A stretch of 64,000 nucleotides of DNA from Porphyra umbilicalis (lineage: Eukaryota; Rhodophyta; Bangiophyceae; Bangiales; Bangiaceae). The notes beneath the pieces were generated by a model. That model had not been told where the DNA came from, ran no database searches, and saw nothing but the letters and a program-made list of their open reading frames with translations. The stretch spans positions 1 to 64,000 of the forward strand of contig KV919043.1 in assembly GCA_002049455.2 (NCBI GenBank), read 5' to 3'. Of this stretch, positions 1 through 11,547 are shown piece after piece. The first letter of the stretch is position 1; every line of letters begins with the position of its first letter. A program made the translations under genes and the position numbers.

Positions 1-2
1 CG

Positions 3-908
3 TGCCAAAACCAGCGTCACGCGGTCCTTGGCTTTCATAGCCTTGGTCCCACGAACGCGCCGCCGCTGCCCAGCGGTCACGTACGCGCGGTTTGGGAGAC
101 ACCGGAAAAACAGACCAGTTTCATCCATATTGTAGATTTGGTCGGGCTCATAGGCAGACAGGTCCGCCCGTATTTGCGCCATCCGCTCGCCCGTGCCCCA
201 AAGTGACGTGTTGAACAGGTTGTGCCTTGCCGCCCACCGCCGCACAAATCCCGTCGACGCCGCAAAGCCGGATACGCCCAGCCGCTCCCCAATCTCGCGA
301 GCCCGCTGCTGCAAAACCGCCATCGTCAACGGCAGAGTGTCTGGCCCCAGGCCGTTCACTATCTCGTACCAACGACGCAACTCGCGGTCCACGTCCGCCA
401 TCGTTGACCGCCGCACCCGTAGGGAGTCCAGCGGCTCCCCGCTTGCGGCACGGCCTTGTAGCGACATCCTCGACTTGACCGAGCGCACCGCCCGCACAGC
501 GGCCACCGATGTAGGTTTGGGGAAAACGTTTACCAAATCTTGCGTCTTGTCAAACATCCCCGTGTCCTTGAGACGAATAATCTCCAGCTTGTCCCCGAGT
601 GTTCGTGGCTGGCGCTTCTTCCTGACGCCCGTGTGGCCCTCCGCCACGCGTGCCGTGCCGCGTGCGGTAGATCTAGTGCGTGTGCTGGTAGCAGGAGCGG
701 CGCCCTCCAAGTGAGCTACAGCGGCGGCAGATGCCGCCGCTGCCGCCACACCAACGGCATGCCGAGTCTCCGGCGACGCCAGCGGGTACACGTGCTGTAC
801 AGCAGCGTCTGCTGCGGCAGCAGCGACGCGTCGTACTGTTGAGGTTGACGAGGTGGCAGGTCCGGCGGGAGGGGTGGATGAGGGGGGGCGCCGGCGGCGG
901 GGCGCCAT
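3..908 (-). CDS. pogo/Tigger-type DNA transposase, N-terminal part (runs off window)
   Basis: An open frame of 302 codons starts at ATG 908-906 and runs past the left edge, so the C-terminus is not seen. Residues 1-90 are Ala/Pro/Thr-rich linker. From about residue 95 a basic stretch leads into a helix-turn-helix resembling the psq/CENP-B N-terminal domain (RTLGDKLEIIRLKDTG, near residues 103-118). A second region resembling the CENP-B-type DNA-binding domain follows (about 170-240). The start of the DDE catalytic domain carries the family signature YNMDETGLFFRCLPNRAYV, with the first catalytic Asp at residue 262, followed by RGTKAMKAKDRVTLVLA, very typical of Tigger/Jerky transposases. Such proteins cut and paste DNA at TA sites. 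The frame is uninterrupted, so the copy may be young. The remaining two catalytic acidic residues lie outside the window. Confidence 0.85.
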   Translation of the reverse strand, partial: MAPRRRRPPSSTPPAGPATSSTSTVRRVAAAAADAAVQHVYPLASPETRHAVGVAAAAASAAAVAHLEGAAPATSTRTRSTARGTARVAEGHTGVRKKRQPRTLGDKLEIIRLKDTGMFDKTQDLVNVFPKPTSVAAVRAVRSVKSRMSLQGRAASGEPLDSLRVRRSTMADVDRELRRWYEIVNGLGPDTLPLTMAVLQQRAREIGERLGVSGFAASTGFVRRWAARHNLFNTSLWGTGERMAQIRADLSAYEPDQIYNMDETGLFFRCLPNRAYVTAGQRRRVRGTKAMKAKDRVTLVLA

Positions 909-1112
909 CGTCGCTAGGCAGCGACTGCGTCGACGGGCGCGACCGTGACGATGACCGGGACAATGGTGGTCACCGGGATGGGGACCTAGGTTTCAGAAAA
1001 TGCGGGAAGCGTCAGGAGATCTCGGCTCTGGAAGCGTTCCAGCTACGGCGGTGCCGGCGTGATCTGGAGGTTGACATTGACACCAGCGTTTAGTTGTCAA
1101 TGAAATTGACGT

Positions 1113-1516
1113 TATTGCTGGTTGCCCATTGTTGTCCTGGGGGACTGGGACTGGGACTGGGACTGACTGTGTTCCACCAATCAGGTGACCCCCTGGGACC
1201 GACTCTGTCCTTCTCACAGCACCGATGTGCTCATACGCATTGGAATCGCACATCGGCATCTCAGCAGTTTTGCATATCTCTAGGGCAAACAGTGAGAATT
1301 CTCCGGATCACGGCACGATCTGGACTCGGAGCGGAGATGAATCGCTTGCAGGGTTGGAAAACAGTGACTTCTCGTCTGTGCAAGGCCCTCGTCACGAACC
1401 CGCACGTTTTATTGGCTGAAGTCGCGTCTGACAGCGCTTCTCAGCCAATTGTAGGCCCTTATTCGCAGTCAGTCCCAGTCTCAGTCCACCAGGACAAAAT
1501 TGGGCAAGCAGCAATA
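1113..1516. mobile_element. 404-bp TIR element (MITE-like) flanked by TA
   Basis: The two ends are imperfect inverted repeats of about 65 bp. The left end reads TATTGCTGGTTGCCCATTGT and the right end, in reverse complement, TATTGCTGCTTGCCCAATTT. Both continue into tgtcctgg and a short array of gggact units (1141-1166 on the left, reverse complement about 1466-1493 on the right). TA lies at each border (1113-1114, 1515-1516), as expected for the Tc1/mariner/pogo superfamily. The interior has no credible coding frame but contains a small hairpin (attggctga ... tcagccaat, 1411-1449). It is probably a non-autonomous derivative. The neighbouring pogo-type transposase could be its mobilising enzyme, which is inference only. 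Confidence 0.7.
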
Positions 1517-2127
1517 CAGTCTTTCTCCAATGCTGCCCACCCTCTATGGCGATCGTACGACCAGAAAGTAGCCCACATTTTTCGTGCAGAAGACGATGAT
1601 CGGGAGCCACGATCGCTGTTGATTGTACCGTAGAGGCCGGTCGACCGCGTTCGTTGCTACCCCCCCTGGACAAGAACGGAAGCGACAAGAATGGAGAAAG
1701 ACTGTAGTTGAAAAATCATTGATAGTCGATCGACCGGAATACCGACGTCGATCATAGCATGTGATCGTGGCCGATTCCGGCCGAGCACCTTGTGATCGGA
1801 GCCGATTCCGGTCGACCGCCGCTCACTTATATACCAGGTGCTATACAACCGGGTGCTTTATGATCGATCGATGACTGTATTGCACGCACGTGCTTGTAAT
1901 TCAATCATTTGTATCTTTATTGAGCATCCCACGAAAAGTGACACTCATGAAATCGCCTTCTCTGGCCATCAAACCACGATTTCTTGCACCAGACATATTC
2001 TTGAGTGTCTATTTTTTCTGGAAAGCATAATAGAGATGCCATTGATGTTCTGCCAAATTCGATATTTGTTGTAGATTGAGCGTACGTGATTCGGAGGACT
2101 ATCTTCGGGACTACAAAACGACCCACA
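1517..2127. other. intergenic, no gene seen
   Basis: This stretch is less GC-rich than most of the window. It contains repeated cgatcgaccgg/gattccggccg words around 1720-1815 and a TATA-like ttatatacc near 1828. No frame with recognisable protein features was found on either strand. Confidence 0.5.
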
Positions 2128-2149
2128 GCGCAGTGGTGCTTATCGTTAG

Positions 2150-2262
2150 GGTTGTTGAGTGCGCCTGGGGCGCTCTATTTGGGCGCGTTTTAGGCGCTCA
2201 ATGGGCGCTCAGAGGGCGCTCGAGCGCCCAGCGCCCACGGTTTCCTGGGCGCTTTGATGGGT
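2150..2262. repeat. degenerate array of gggcgct words (left)
   Basis: About ten irregularly spaced copies of gggcgct/ggcgctc occur here. The segment pairs as an inverted repeat with 2797-2925, forming the subterminal part of the surrounding TIR element. Confidence 0.6.
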
Positions 2263-2796
2263 GCTCTGAATAATAATTGTCGTAAGATTTTTTACTACGC
2301 GGTCGACCGAGTGCCCGACGACTCTGTATGCTGCCTCTATGGGCGCAGCAGCCCTGGCTGCAGCTGCGCCAGCAGTACGGCGGGAAGGGCCCATCGGGAG
2401 GTGGCCATGGCAGCAGCGATGGCCCTCGTCTTGGCGCCAGAGCAGCAGCATCCTTCTCAACCACCTCCCACGACTGCAAGACATCTTTGGCAAGGATAGA
2501 TACTTGGTCAAGGCTGCAGACGTGAATAGTTCGGCCTGACTGTGTATGGTGTGCGTGTGTTTCTTGTCCTCATGGCCCAACGGTCTGGTTGTCTACATCA
2601 CCACCTGGAACATGTTCAGCTGTTCTCCTGTTTGTCCTTGGGAGCTGTCGCTGTGGGCGGCATGCAGACACATTGGGGCTTGTGGATGACCGTCAACAGT
2701 CCTTCTTTCACATGCATGGAGAAATTCACAGATGGTCTCTAGTTTCCACGAAACACAGTCAAAACGCAAGAACAAGAGGGGGCTACCTGATCATTT

Positions 2797-2925
2797 ATGG
2801 GTGCTACAACGGGCGCTTGAGGGGCGCTCAGGGCGCACTGAGCGCTCAAAGGGCGCTCAGGGGCGCATTCTGCACCAGCGCCCCGAAAATCGGGGCGCAC
2901 TCAACAAGCCTACTTATCGTGTGTT
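2797..2925. repeat. degenerate array of gggcgct words (right, inverted)
   Basis: This array is the inverted counterpart of 2150-2262. It ends in ccccgaaaatcgggg, a short perfect palindrome, then gcgcactcaacaagcc, which mirrors the left-hand ggttgttgagtgcgc. Confidence 0.55.
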
Positions 2926-3671
2926 CACGCGCAAACGCGTTTTTCTTGTAAAAAGCTCCGAAGCCCGCTCCGTAAGGCCCTCCGCAAGGGCGTCGATTTG
3001 TGGAAGAACTGGGGAAGAACTGCGAGAGATGCTGCAAGAGTTGGTGGCTGACATTTTACAGGGTGACCCACAAGCTGGTAGGGAGAAAATCTCCAGCTGT
3101 CAAGTGCGACACGAAGCCAGTCGCCATAACGGCTAAGGGTCTCCATGATCCAATCGTCAATCAATATCGACCGCATCACCGCATGTGTGGCTGTTGTTGG
3201 CCAGCTGCAGGGACTGCTGACTGTGGGGAGATTTTCAATGCCTACGGCGTAAGCGACATGGTCGTTCTGCAGCTCGGCGCCCTCCGTAAGATGCTGACGT
3301 CGCAACTTTTTGTGAAGCGTAGGCAAGCGGCGTCCTGAGGGAAGGCTATGGCCGTGCTCAGCGCCCCGAGATGGTTTGGATGACGTAAAGTTGACAAACC
3401 GGACGACGCGCACTTCCGTTGCGCAAATTGTTGTGGGCGAAATCGTCGTTTCCGGCCGCATCCAGGCCGGTCCGCAAGATTTTTACGTAGCTTTTTACAA
3501 GAAAAACGCGTTTGGGCGTGAACACACGATAAGCACCACTGCGCGGTGCAGGCCGATCAGCTCATTTCGAGTGCCTCGAGTTGCTGCCCGCCGCCCACCT
3601 ACCCCCCCCCTGCCATTCCCTCCGGGTCTACCCCACCCTGCCCATCCTTTCATTCTTGGCATCTGCTTGCG

Positions 3672-3678
3672 TATAAGT
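3672..3678 (+). promoter_or_regulatory. TATA-like box upstream of the SDR gene
   Basis: A tataagt motif lies 32 bp before the ATG at 3704. If it is a true TATA box, the 5' leader would be only a few bases long. It is the only such motif close to this gene. Confidence 0.35.
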
Positions 3679-3703
3679 CGCCACCACCATCCGTCTCGCC
3701 AGT

Positions 3704-4762
3704 ATGTCACATCCTCCCCCAGACGCCGATGGCGTCAACCCGTCGGCTGCCAGTCGCATCGACCTCACGAACAAGCGGGCGCTCGTCACGGGCGGCCACC
3801 GAGGCATTGGCGCTGCGATTGTGCTCGGGCTCGCGGCGGCGGGCGCCCACGTGGCGGTCATTGACCGTGGGGGCAGCGCCTCCCGCACGTCAGACGTACC
3901 CAGGCGGGTGCGGGGGTATGGCGTCGAGTTTTTTGCCGCCGCCGCCGACCTAGGGGATCCAGAGCAGCTTATGGCGGCGGTAAGTCGTGTGCTGTCTGAG
4001 TTTGGCAGCATTGACATCCTGGTGAACAATGCGTACGTTGCCGCATGACCCGCTGGTTGCGCTCCTTGTTTTGTTGTGGTTGAGGGGTGCTGCCGCCCCA
4101 CTGGAACCAGCTCATGCGGGTCTCGGTGATTGGGCCAGCTCCATCCCGCCGCTAGTGGCTGCATGTTGCACTAACTTGTTGTTCTGCCACTGCAGCGCGT
4201 CAGCCATGCCTCGTTTTGCGTTGCGTTCCGTTCGCACGTGTGCTCATCTGAAAGCGGCATCACCGAGCTGCAGCCGCTAAGCACCACCCCCGTCCACCCT
4301 GAGCCCCCCCTGAGCGTCCCCGCCTGGGACGCTCAATTCGCCGTCAATGTGCGCGCGCCGATGCTCCTCGCGCAGGCGGTCGCGCCCGCCATGGTCGCCG
4401 CCCGCCGCGGCAAAATCATCAACGTGACCTCTCAAGCGGGCACCGCCGCGTTGCCCCTGCACGCTGCCTACGGGGCGTCCAAGGCGGCGCTCGACCACCT
4501 GACGCGCGGGATGGTCGCCGAGTGGGGGCGCTACAACATCCAGGCCAATGCGGTCGCGCCGACGGTCATTGCGAGCGATATGGGCGACGCGGCGTGGCCG
4601 CCGGGCGCGCCCAAGACCGTGGCGATGCTCGAGCGCATCCCCGCGGGGCGATTCGGGCAGGCGTGGGAGGTGGCCGACTTGGTCGTCTTCCTGGCGGGGG
4701 GGGGCAGCGACTTGATTTCGGGGCAGGTCATTGGGGTCGATGGGGGGTTCACGGCCATGTGA
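3704..4762 (+). CDS. short-chain dehydrogenase/reductase (FabG-like SDR), two exons
   Basis: Exon 1 is 3704-4032 and exon 2 is 4255-4762, joined across a 222-bp intron (gtacgt ... aaag). Splicing restores NNAGIT in frame and gives 278 residues, a normal classical-SDR length. Visible motifs are the Rossmann nucleotide-binding TGGHRGIG (residues 29-36), an Asp at the end of strand 2 (VID, residue 54; often seen with NAD(H) preference), NNAG (108-111), Asn141, the catalytic Ser region INVTSQ (Ser169) and YGASK with Tyr182 and Lys186. The C-terminal ISGQVIGVDGGFTAM is typical of 3-oxoacyl-ACP-reductase-like and other cytosolic SDRs. The enzyme should catalyse NAD(P)(H)-dependent oxidoreduction of an alcohol/ketone; the substrate cannot be told. 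Without splicing the first exon reads into a stop four codons after NNA. Confidence 0.93.
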
Positions 4763-6284
4763 GGGTGGGGGGGATGGCGGTGGGTGTGGAGGGGGAGGCC
4801 GACAAGAAAGAACGCGATGGGGACGAGAAATAGACGCAAGAAAGCGCACGCTCACTGCATCCAGGGTGACTCCCACACGAGAAGAGCAGTCCAGCGTACC
4901 ATCATGTCACGACGCGCAGAGGGCAAACGTACAGGTTCACCGCACCCTAGCTAGAGGCGCAAGACGTCTCTGCACGGAACTCTGCGGCGCGTCCTGCCCC
5001 TCCCCACCGATACGACGAAAGCACGTACACGCCCCTCCCAGGCGCACGTATCAACGCCCACCGGCCCCCCGCTCCCGCCCATACCGCCGCCACCATCACG
5101 CCAACGCACACAGACGCCCCAGCGCTGGACGGCACACCACCCCCCCCCGCGACGCCCAGCAGCGCTTGCCGTTTGCCGAGCTGCGCCACCGCAGTAACGT
5201 CGCCCCCGCCGCCAAGCGGCGCCCGCCCCAACCCCACCCTCGGCACCGGCGGCCGTCCGCCGCAGCGGGCGGCCGCCGCCTCTTGCACAGCGTCGGCGGG
5301 GGCGGGGGGGGCGGGCCCCCCAGGTCACCGTCGCGTGCCCGCGTGGGGGAACCGCGTCGCCACTGCCGTCGCCTGCCGTGTCGACCGCGCCGCCGCGCGC
5401 CAGGGGCACGACGCGTTGGCAGAGACACGGCGCGCGGCGGCGGCGCCAACGCCGAATCGATCCACTGGACGCCCACGGCGGCGGCCGTGGCGGAAGGGGG
5501 GGCTGCCAGCCGACAGTGGGGGGGGGAGGACGGGGACGCGCCGTCGGCCGTGCAGTGCCCGAAATGGGCAATTTCCGTGCGGACATGCGGGGACTGCCCG
5601 TCCAAGCGGAAGGCACAAAGATGGCCATCAGGAGCGCACCGTCGGGAGGCGCTCGGTGCCGAAACGACGGGACCGCAGCCACCGACCGTCGTGAACAGTG
5701 TTTTGGCAGGCGAGAGGAACGCGCGCGCGCGACGTGCAGGCGGGCGCGACTAAAGTCTGTCTCACTCTATTAGTCCTCTGAGAACCGCACTTTTTTCGGA
5801 GAGACCAGAACTCCGCCGCTACGACCGCAAATGACAAGCAGTCTTCACACAAGGGATAGAGACCCCCCAAAACTTTTTACTGCAAGAAATGGTACGCATT
5901 CTTCTGTAGGAAGCCCTTCAACGGCACACCTATGTCGAAAAGATACGGCTCAGACGCATCGTTTTCAGGCCTTCCGGCACACTGGGCGAGCCGCACGAGG
6001 TCACAGCACCGTTTCTCGCATTTGTCCCATGTTCACATACCTCGTGCATTCGAGTGCACTATTCTGCGCAGCGGTCCAATCCCACTGGCCGAAGGTAGAC
6101 GTCCGTAAAGAGTATGTCGAGAAGAAGCGTAAGTGTTTTGTTGCAGCGATCCCCTGACATTGGGAGGCTACTTAAAAGTTCGCTCATCCAGAAGTGCGAT
6201 CTCCTGCGCGACTTTTGAGATTCGATCTCACGAGATCCGGCAATCCATCGAGTCGCGCGCTTCGTCAGTAGCCAATGAGCGCCT
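4763..6284. other. GC-rich intergenic block, both strands open, no supported gene
   Basis: Long Arg/Pro/Ala-rich frames overlap on both strands (for example 4731-5753 plus and 4951-5682 minus). None has a motif, a hydrophobic pattern or a fold signature, and the plus frame begins inside the SDR 3' end. They look like products of extreme GC content. From 5760 to 6284 the sequence becomes more balanced and could be promoter DNA, but no gene is recognisable. Confidence 0.4.
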
Positions 6285-7022
6285 GTGCATGGGCACTCCC
6301 AGATTAAATCCAGAAATGCCCTCGAAAGCCTCTCTGAGTGGCTCAAGCGCCATCGCACACCTACCCCCCCACCCTTCCCCCGCCGTCGCTATCGTACCTC
6401 CCGCGGTCGCCGTCGTGGGGCAGCGTGTGTGTGCCACTGCACCGGTGGCCGAAGCGGACTATTTGCTCCAGAAAAGCAACGGCGGCGCCGGAAAGCGCTA
6501 TGTGGGAGGGGGGCGGCGGGGGGGGTGGGGGGGAGGTTGGGGGAACAGCTGCTCCGCAAATACAGTTGCTTTGCGTCGGCGGTGACGAGCGTCGCGCCGG
6601 CAGCGACGAGCGCCGCACTGCACTTCAGCGCGGCGGCTGACACCGCCGGCGACGGGCGTGCTCCAACCGCCGACGTGGTCGCGTGCGCCGCACCCGCCGT
6701 GGCAAGCGGCGTCAGCGCCACGGCTGCACCCGCCGCTGCCGGCGGCGGCGCTGCGATCGCAACCGTATCCGCCACCGCGCCTACATCCACCTCCCCGTTG
6801 CCGACCCCACAGCCCGGACGGGCCAACCGCGCCGGCCCACCACCAGAAGGGCCCGAGCGTGGGCGGGTGGGGGGGGGGGGGGGGCAGGGGACGGAGGCGG
6901 CACTGCGCTCAGACGGCGCGCGTGCGGGGGCGGTGGCAGCCGGCGCCGACAGCCAGGGCAGCATGCCGCCGACGCCGGTGGGCGTCCAGCTGTGCACATC
7001 AGTCGGAGGCCGCTGCCAGTAA
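6285..7022 (+). other. Ala/Pro-rich open frame, doubtful gene
   Basis: This 245-codon frame (ATG at 6285) has an Ala/Thr/Pro-rich middle (about residues 90-180) resembling low-complexity linkers of host proteins in this window. The opposite strand is equally open at 6389-6997, so composition alone can explain it. It contains a G run at 6870-6882 that would make any frame unreliable. No domain was recognised. Confidence 0.15.
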
Positions 7023-9290
7023 GTTGATATGGCTGACGCTTCTCAGATACTTGTTCACCGTAAATTTTCTTCCTTTGGTCAGCTGTCACCGTCCTTGCTC
7101 GTTCTCCGTGCGGCATGACGAGACCTCGATCACGGGGCTGAAAACGTAGCCTCCCTGTCCTTGCGTTCCTCCCGATTTGGTCAGTCATAAATCGGGTGCT
7201 GTCGAGAATCGGGCCGATCGGATGCCGCTGATCGATACGAATGCGGAAGTGGGCATCAACGGGTGGGATGTGCTGCGCTTCGCGCTCCGTTTTTTCTTTT
7301 GAGGACCCGAGGGCCACCCTCTGATACGTCTACGAAGTTTGGGGTCGATTGATGTACATGCGCCGAAACCAGAGCCGTTTTTCCATAGGACTAATAAGAT
7401 GAGATTGACTTTAGGAGCCACCCCACGGTTGTCTTTGGTATGTTTTTTTTTGTGGATACCCACTTTGAGAAACAAGGACCGCTGCGTTGCAGAGTGGAGC
7501 GGGCACACCAAACAAAAAAGGGAACGAGGTGGGGCGTCCTGGCGTGTCCCGCGCACCCCCCCACCGCCAGACGGCCAAAGCAGAGCGCCACGTCGTCTGC
7601 AAGCCGCACCCCGTGTGATCTTTGCGCGAGCGGATGCGAGGCAAGCGGAAGCGCCGGCGTTGCCCGCGTGCCCACCGCCCTCGGCGCCGACCCCGCCCGC
7701 CTCGGTCGGCCGCCACCGGGCACCGCCGACGCGGCGCCCGCCACGCGGCCGCAAGCCGCGCGCACCCCCTCCCGCAACCCGCCCCACCAGACGCGTGCAC
7801 GTCTCCCCGCGCGGGCGCACGCCCCCGCGGGAGCCCCCTCCACGCCGCCGCCACCGCCGCCGTCGCTGGGGACCGCACCGCCCGTGTGCGGGGCGTCGGT
7901 ACCCCCCCCACCCCCCCCCCCCCCGAAACGCACTACCACCCCGCACGGACGGCGGTCGGCGCCGCCGCCCGCCCCACCGACGGCGGGCGCCGTCGCCACG
8001 GGCGGCGGCCGCGCCCGCGCCCGCCGGCCGGCGTTGGGGTGCCGACGGCGGGGCGGCGACCGTCGGCGGCCCCGACGGCGGGGGCAGGGGGGCGCGCGCC
8101 GCCGCCGCGGAGCGCACACCCGGCGGGGAGCGTGGCGCGTCGGGCGCGCCGCGCCGACCCCCCGCCGTCGGCGCCGCGCCGGCGGTGCCGTCCGTTTGGT
8201 GGCCGCCGCTGGGGCGGCGGCGGAGGCGCCCACGCCCACGCGCGCTGGGGGGGCGGGGGGGGGGAGCCGCGCCTCTGCCGGCAGGCAGACGGGCCCGACG
8301 ACCGCCGCCACGGCGGCCGCGTCCGTGCCGTGCAACCGCCGCCGCCGTCGGGCGTGACGGCGCCGTCTCGGCCGCCGCCGCGCGGCGTCGTCGGCGGTGG
8401 GCCCGTCGGGCGGGGCGGGCGAGGCGGGCGGGGCGTGCGGGGGGACCCCGCCGCCGCCGCCCGCCGCCGCGTCGGCGCGCGGCGGGGCGCCCGCGCCGCC
8501 GTCCCCGCCGCCGTCGGGCGACCGCGCCGCCGGCCGGTCGTCCGTGTCGGGGACGGGTGGGGCGGGGAGCCCCCTCCCCCCCCCCCGGCCGGTGGGGGGC
8601 AACGTCCCCCGCTTGGCGGTGTCGGCTTTTTTCCATCCATCGAGTCAGAGCTGTTTGACTACAATTGGTGTTTCGGTGCGCATCAGACACCGCAACGAAA
8701 TGGACGGAGAAAGATCGATTTTCGATGGAGAAACACAAAGGCAGACGATTGGCGGCCGCACGCCTACGGCCACCGACCAGCGCGGACGGCGTGCGGCAGC
8801 TGGCCTCGTTCTTCGCGGCGACTCGGCACTCCCAGCCCGTCGTGAGAGAGCCATCTATTGCAGCTCCTCACCCCCCGGCTAGCTGCCGACGCCGCCGCCG
8901 CCGCTGCATCCCCCTCCCCCCCCCCCCCCCGGTGCGTGTGCGGCGGTCGCGGGGAGCCGACAGTGGCGGCCGCGGGGCGGTACCCGGCGGGCGCCTGCAT
9001 CAGCGGCGGGCCGGGGCGCCGCGGCACTCCGCGCGGGGGGGCAGTGCCGCCGCCGCCGCCGCGGGCGCGACTGTCAGGCGGGCGTCCCTCCCCCGCCGCC
9101 GCCGCCGCCTGTCGCCACCGCCGCCATTGTCGGCGGCCGCCGCCGCCGCCATTGTCGGCGGCGGCCGCGTCCGCCCCTACGCCGGCCAGCCCAGCGTGGA
9201 CGTGCCGCTGGCGGCAGGCGTCCCGCCGCTGCCGCTGCTGCCACGGCCGCGGCTGACACGGTGGCTGCTCGGGCGGCGGGGAGGGGTAAT
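7023..9290. other. extremely GC-rich block, no supported gene
   Basis: Frames of 300-500 codons exist on both strands (7339-8658 plus, 7185-8738 minus), composed almost entirely of Arg, Pro, Ala and Gly. They have no domain, membrane segment or periodicity. The sequence is mostly cgg/ccg/gcc triplets with C runs. I see no evidence of selection on any one frame. Confidence 0.4.
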
Positions 9291-9590
9291 GACAGTTGCA
9301 GGGGGGGGTGACGACGACGGCGGGGAGGGCTGACGACAGCGGTGGGGGAGGGGCAACGTCGGCGGCGGGGGGGGGTGACGCCGGTGGCGGAGGGGATGGA
9401 CGACGGCGGTGGCGGACGCGGTGACGACAATGACGGGGGAGGAGCACAACAGTGGCGGCGGTGGCGGACGCGGTGACGACAGTGTCGGGGGATGGGCACG
9501 ACAGTGGCGGCAGTGGAGCGACGTCGGCGGCGGGGGGGGGGCAACGACAATGGCGGGGGGGAGTGGCGACGACGGCGGGGAGGCGGGGGG
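9291..9590. repeat. degenerate G-rich minisatellite
   Basis: Irregular tandem units of roughly 50-70 bp built on ggtggcggacgcggtgacgac and acgacggcgggga. Two adjacent units at about 9408-9530 are the clearest. The block lies downstream of the oxygenase gene, which runs leftwards. Confidence 0.5.
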
Positions 9591-9940
9591 CCGTAGCCCC
9601 CTCCTGGGGAGGCCCCTCTGTAAGGCGACTGATATTCTCCCTCCGGCAGCAGCGGGACCTTTGTCGCAAAGGCAGCAGGCGCCCGCCCCCCCTCCCCCCC
9701 TTCCCCTCGGCCACGCGGCATCAGTGGCACATCCGCACGACACGGGACGCAAGCGGCACGTGTCTGCAGCTCCACATGGACGAGGCGAAAAAAAAAAAAA
9801 AGTGGTTAGTCATATCCTCGACCAGCAGCGCTCGTCCAAAAACAAGCCCGACGCACTCGAATCATCCCACACCGGTGCACAGGGGTGCATCGGCCGACAG
9901 CTCCAATTGGATCGCGGCCGACAGGCAGGTCACAGACCAG

Positions 9941-11547
9941 TCACGCCCTGACAACGATCGTCCAGGCGTACAGTTCGTCCCGACGCCCCGTTTCCCGACG
10001 CCACTCTGCCCGGTCGTCGTCGGGCTTGTCGTCATCCCACCCCCTGTCGTATTTCGGGTACGAGCGCCGCGGCGCCCCTGCCAGCGACACGATCAGCGCA
10101 TAGGTGCGGTACCAGCGGGTGGGCACGTCGCCGTCATTGCCCGACGGCTCCACGTCCACCCCCTCTGGTGTCAGGGCCGCAACGGCAGCAATGCCGCGGA
10201 CCCACGAGGGGGGGCACAGCTCCGCCGCCGGCGGCACCTGCGGAGCACCGCCGCGGTCAGCGGCGGCAGTCGTGCCGGGCGCCGCCACCCAGCCGCGGAG
10301 GGTCAGGGTGGAATCCATATACGAGCCCCCTGTAGAGGCAGCGTCGTCGCCGGCGAGGCAGCCGTCCCGGCGACGCTTTCCGTTGGCGCTCCACCGCAAC
10401 GCGGTGGGGCCCACCTCGACGCGCATGCCCGCGTCTTCCCAGCGGCCCCCCTCGGGGGGGACTCGTAGCCCCACTTGGCGGGATCCACCCCCACGCCCAG
10501 CTGCTGGTGCACGTGGACGGTGACGAGGTGGAGGTGAAACGCGCCGCCGCTGCCACCGCCGCCGCTGCCACCGGGCGCGGGCGTCGCACGGAGGGCGGCA
10601 GCAAGGAGAGCGTCCTTGCCCTTGAGGCTCCCCCAGCCTACGCCGTCGGCAGTGTACTTGTGGTCGAGCAGGTAGAGCAGCGCCGTCGGGGTCGTGGGGA
10701 AATCCACGTACCCCGCCCACTCCCGCGCAAACCTGGCCAGCACCGCCGTACTGCCGCCGTGGCCCCGCACTGGCGGGCTCGGGAGCGTCACGCCTTCATT
10801 GTCGGCCGCTGCAACCGCTGAGTCGCCACCAGTGGGCGGGCGGACGAGGTTGTAGACGAGCACCACGCGGTGCCCCGCGGTGAGGGGCGTCACCTCATGC
10901 TCACAGTCGGCGTAGTAGGCCGCCCAGTGTGGCGTGGTTGGCACCTCGAGGCGCGCCGCGGGCCCCTCAAACGTCTCTGCCTCCTCCCCGTGACGAACCG
11001 TCAGGGCGCCCCCCGCGTACACGCTGGGCATGGTGACGACCAGGGTGCCAAACATGCCCGCCACCTTCTCCGTATCCGTATGGGCGGCAAAATGGCCGCC
11101 AGGCCGGTAGAGGAGCAGATTGTGCAGCACCGCGCCCACGTGCGGCGCCACGCCCAGCGCGATGGCCGCGTCGGCAACCAGCCCCGCCAGTGCGCCGTCC
11201 CAGGCGGGGTTGTCCCAGGTCAGCCTCGATGGCGGCACCCGCCACGAGTCCCGGACGGCCGCGTCAGTGACGGTGGCCTCGCCGAGGCCATACGGCGCCC
11301 GCGTGGCAGCGCCCGACGCAATCACCGCCTCCACCTGCGCTCCAGGGACGGGCCAGCCGAGGTAGTCGCCGACGCCGGCGACGCGGAGCAGCGGATTGGG
11401 CAGCCCCGCCGCGGGGCCGCCGGCCGCAAAGCGGCCAGGGGGGGTGAGCTTGCCGGCAATGGTCGCCAACCGTTCCGCTACGAACGACTGGTCCTGGTTC
11501 ATGGTCGCCGGCTGCTCTGAGGGTGAGGGGGGGGAGGGGGGAGCCAT
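9941..11547 (-). CDS. 2-oxoglutarate/Fe(II)-dependent oxygenase (prolyl-4-hydroxylase-like), frame broken at a homopolymer
   Basis: The start is ATG 11547 (MAPPSPP), about 140 bp downstream of a TATA motif; ATG 11502 (MNQDQ) is an alternative. Numbered from 11547, the double-stranded beta-helix carries LYRPGGHFAAHTDTE with iron ligands His156 and Asp158, a third ligand His217 in CEHEV, and the 2-oxoglutarate-binding Arg227 in GHRVVLVYNLV. This is the canonical HxD...H...R spacing. The frame continues to about 10460, where a run of seven C (minus strand) shifts it. One more C would join it to the frame that ends at 9941, whose GNDGDVPTRWYRTYALIV matches the GNEG...WY..AA.V tail common in this family. 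The gene is therefore probably intact with a sequencing indel, though a real frameshift is possible. The substrate is unknown. Confidence 0.8.

Larger units (their letters stand above)
2128..3544. mobile_element. 1.4-kb element with perfect 18-bp terminal inverted repeats
   Basis: GCGCAGTGGTGCTTATCG at 2128-2145 is exactly the reverse complement of 3527-3544. Subterminal DNA is also inverted: a gttgttgagtgcgcc segment plus arrays of a gggcgct word (2150-2262) recurs reversed at about 2797-2925. A 45-nt segment at 2913-2957 is an inverted near-copy of 3489-3533. This suggests either a foldback-type element or one element nested in another. No transposase was recognised. The long minus frame at 2925-3461 matches no family I know. 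No clear target-site duplication is visible. Confidence 0.55.

Noticed and set aside
7185..8738. Minus-strand frame of 517 codons and the overlapping plus-strand frame of 439 codons
   Set aside because: Both are almost pure Arg/Pro/Gly/Ala from cgg/ccg DNA, equally open on both strands, without any domain.
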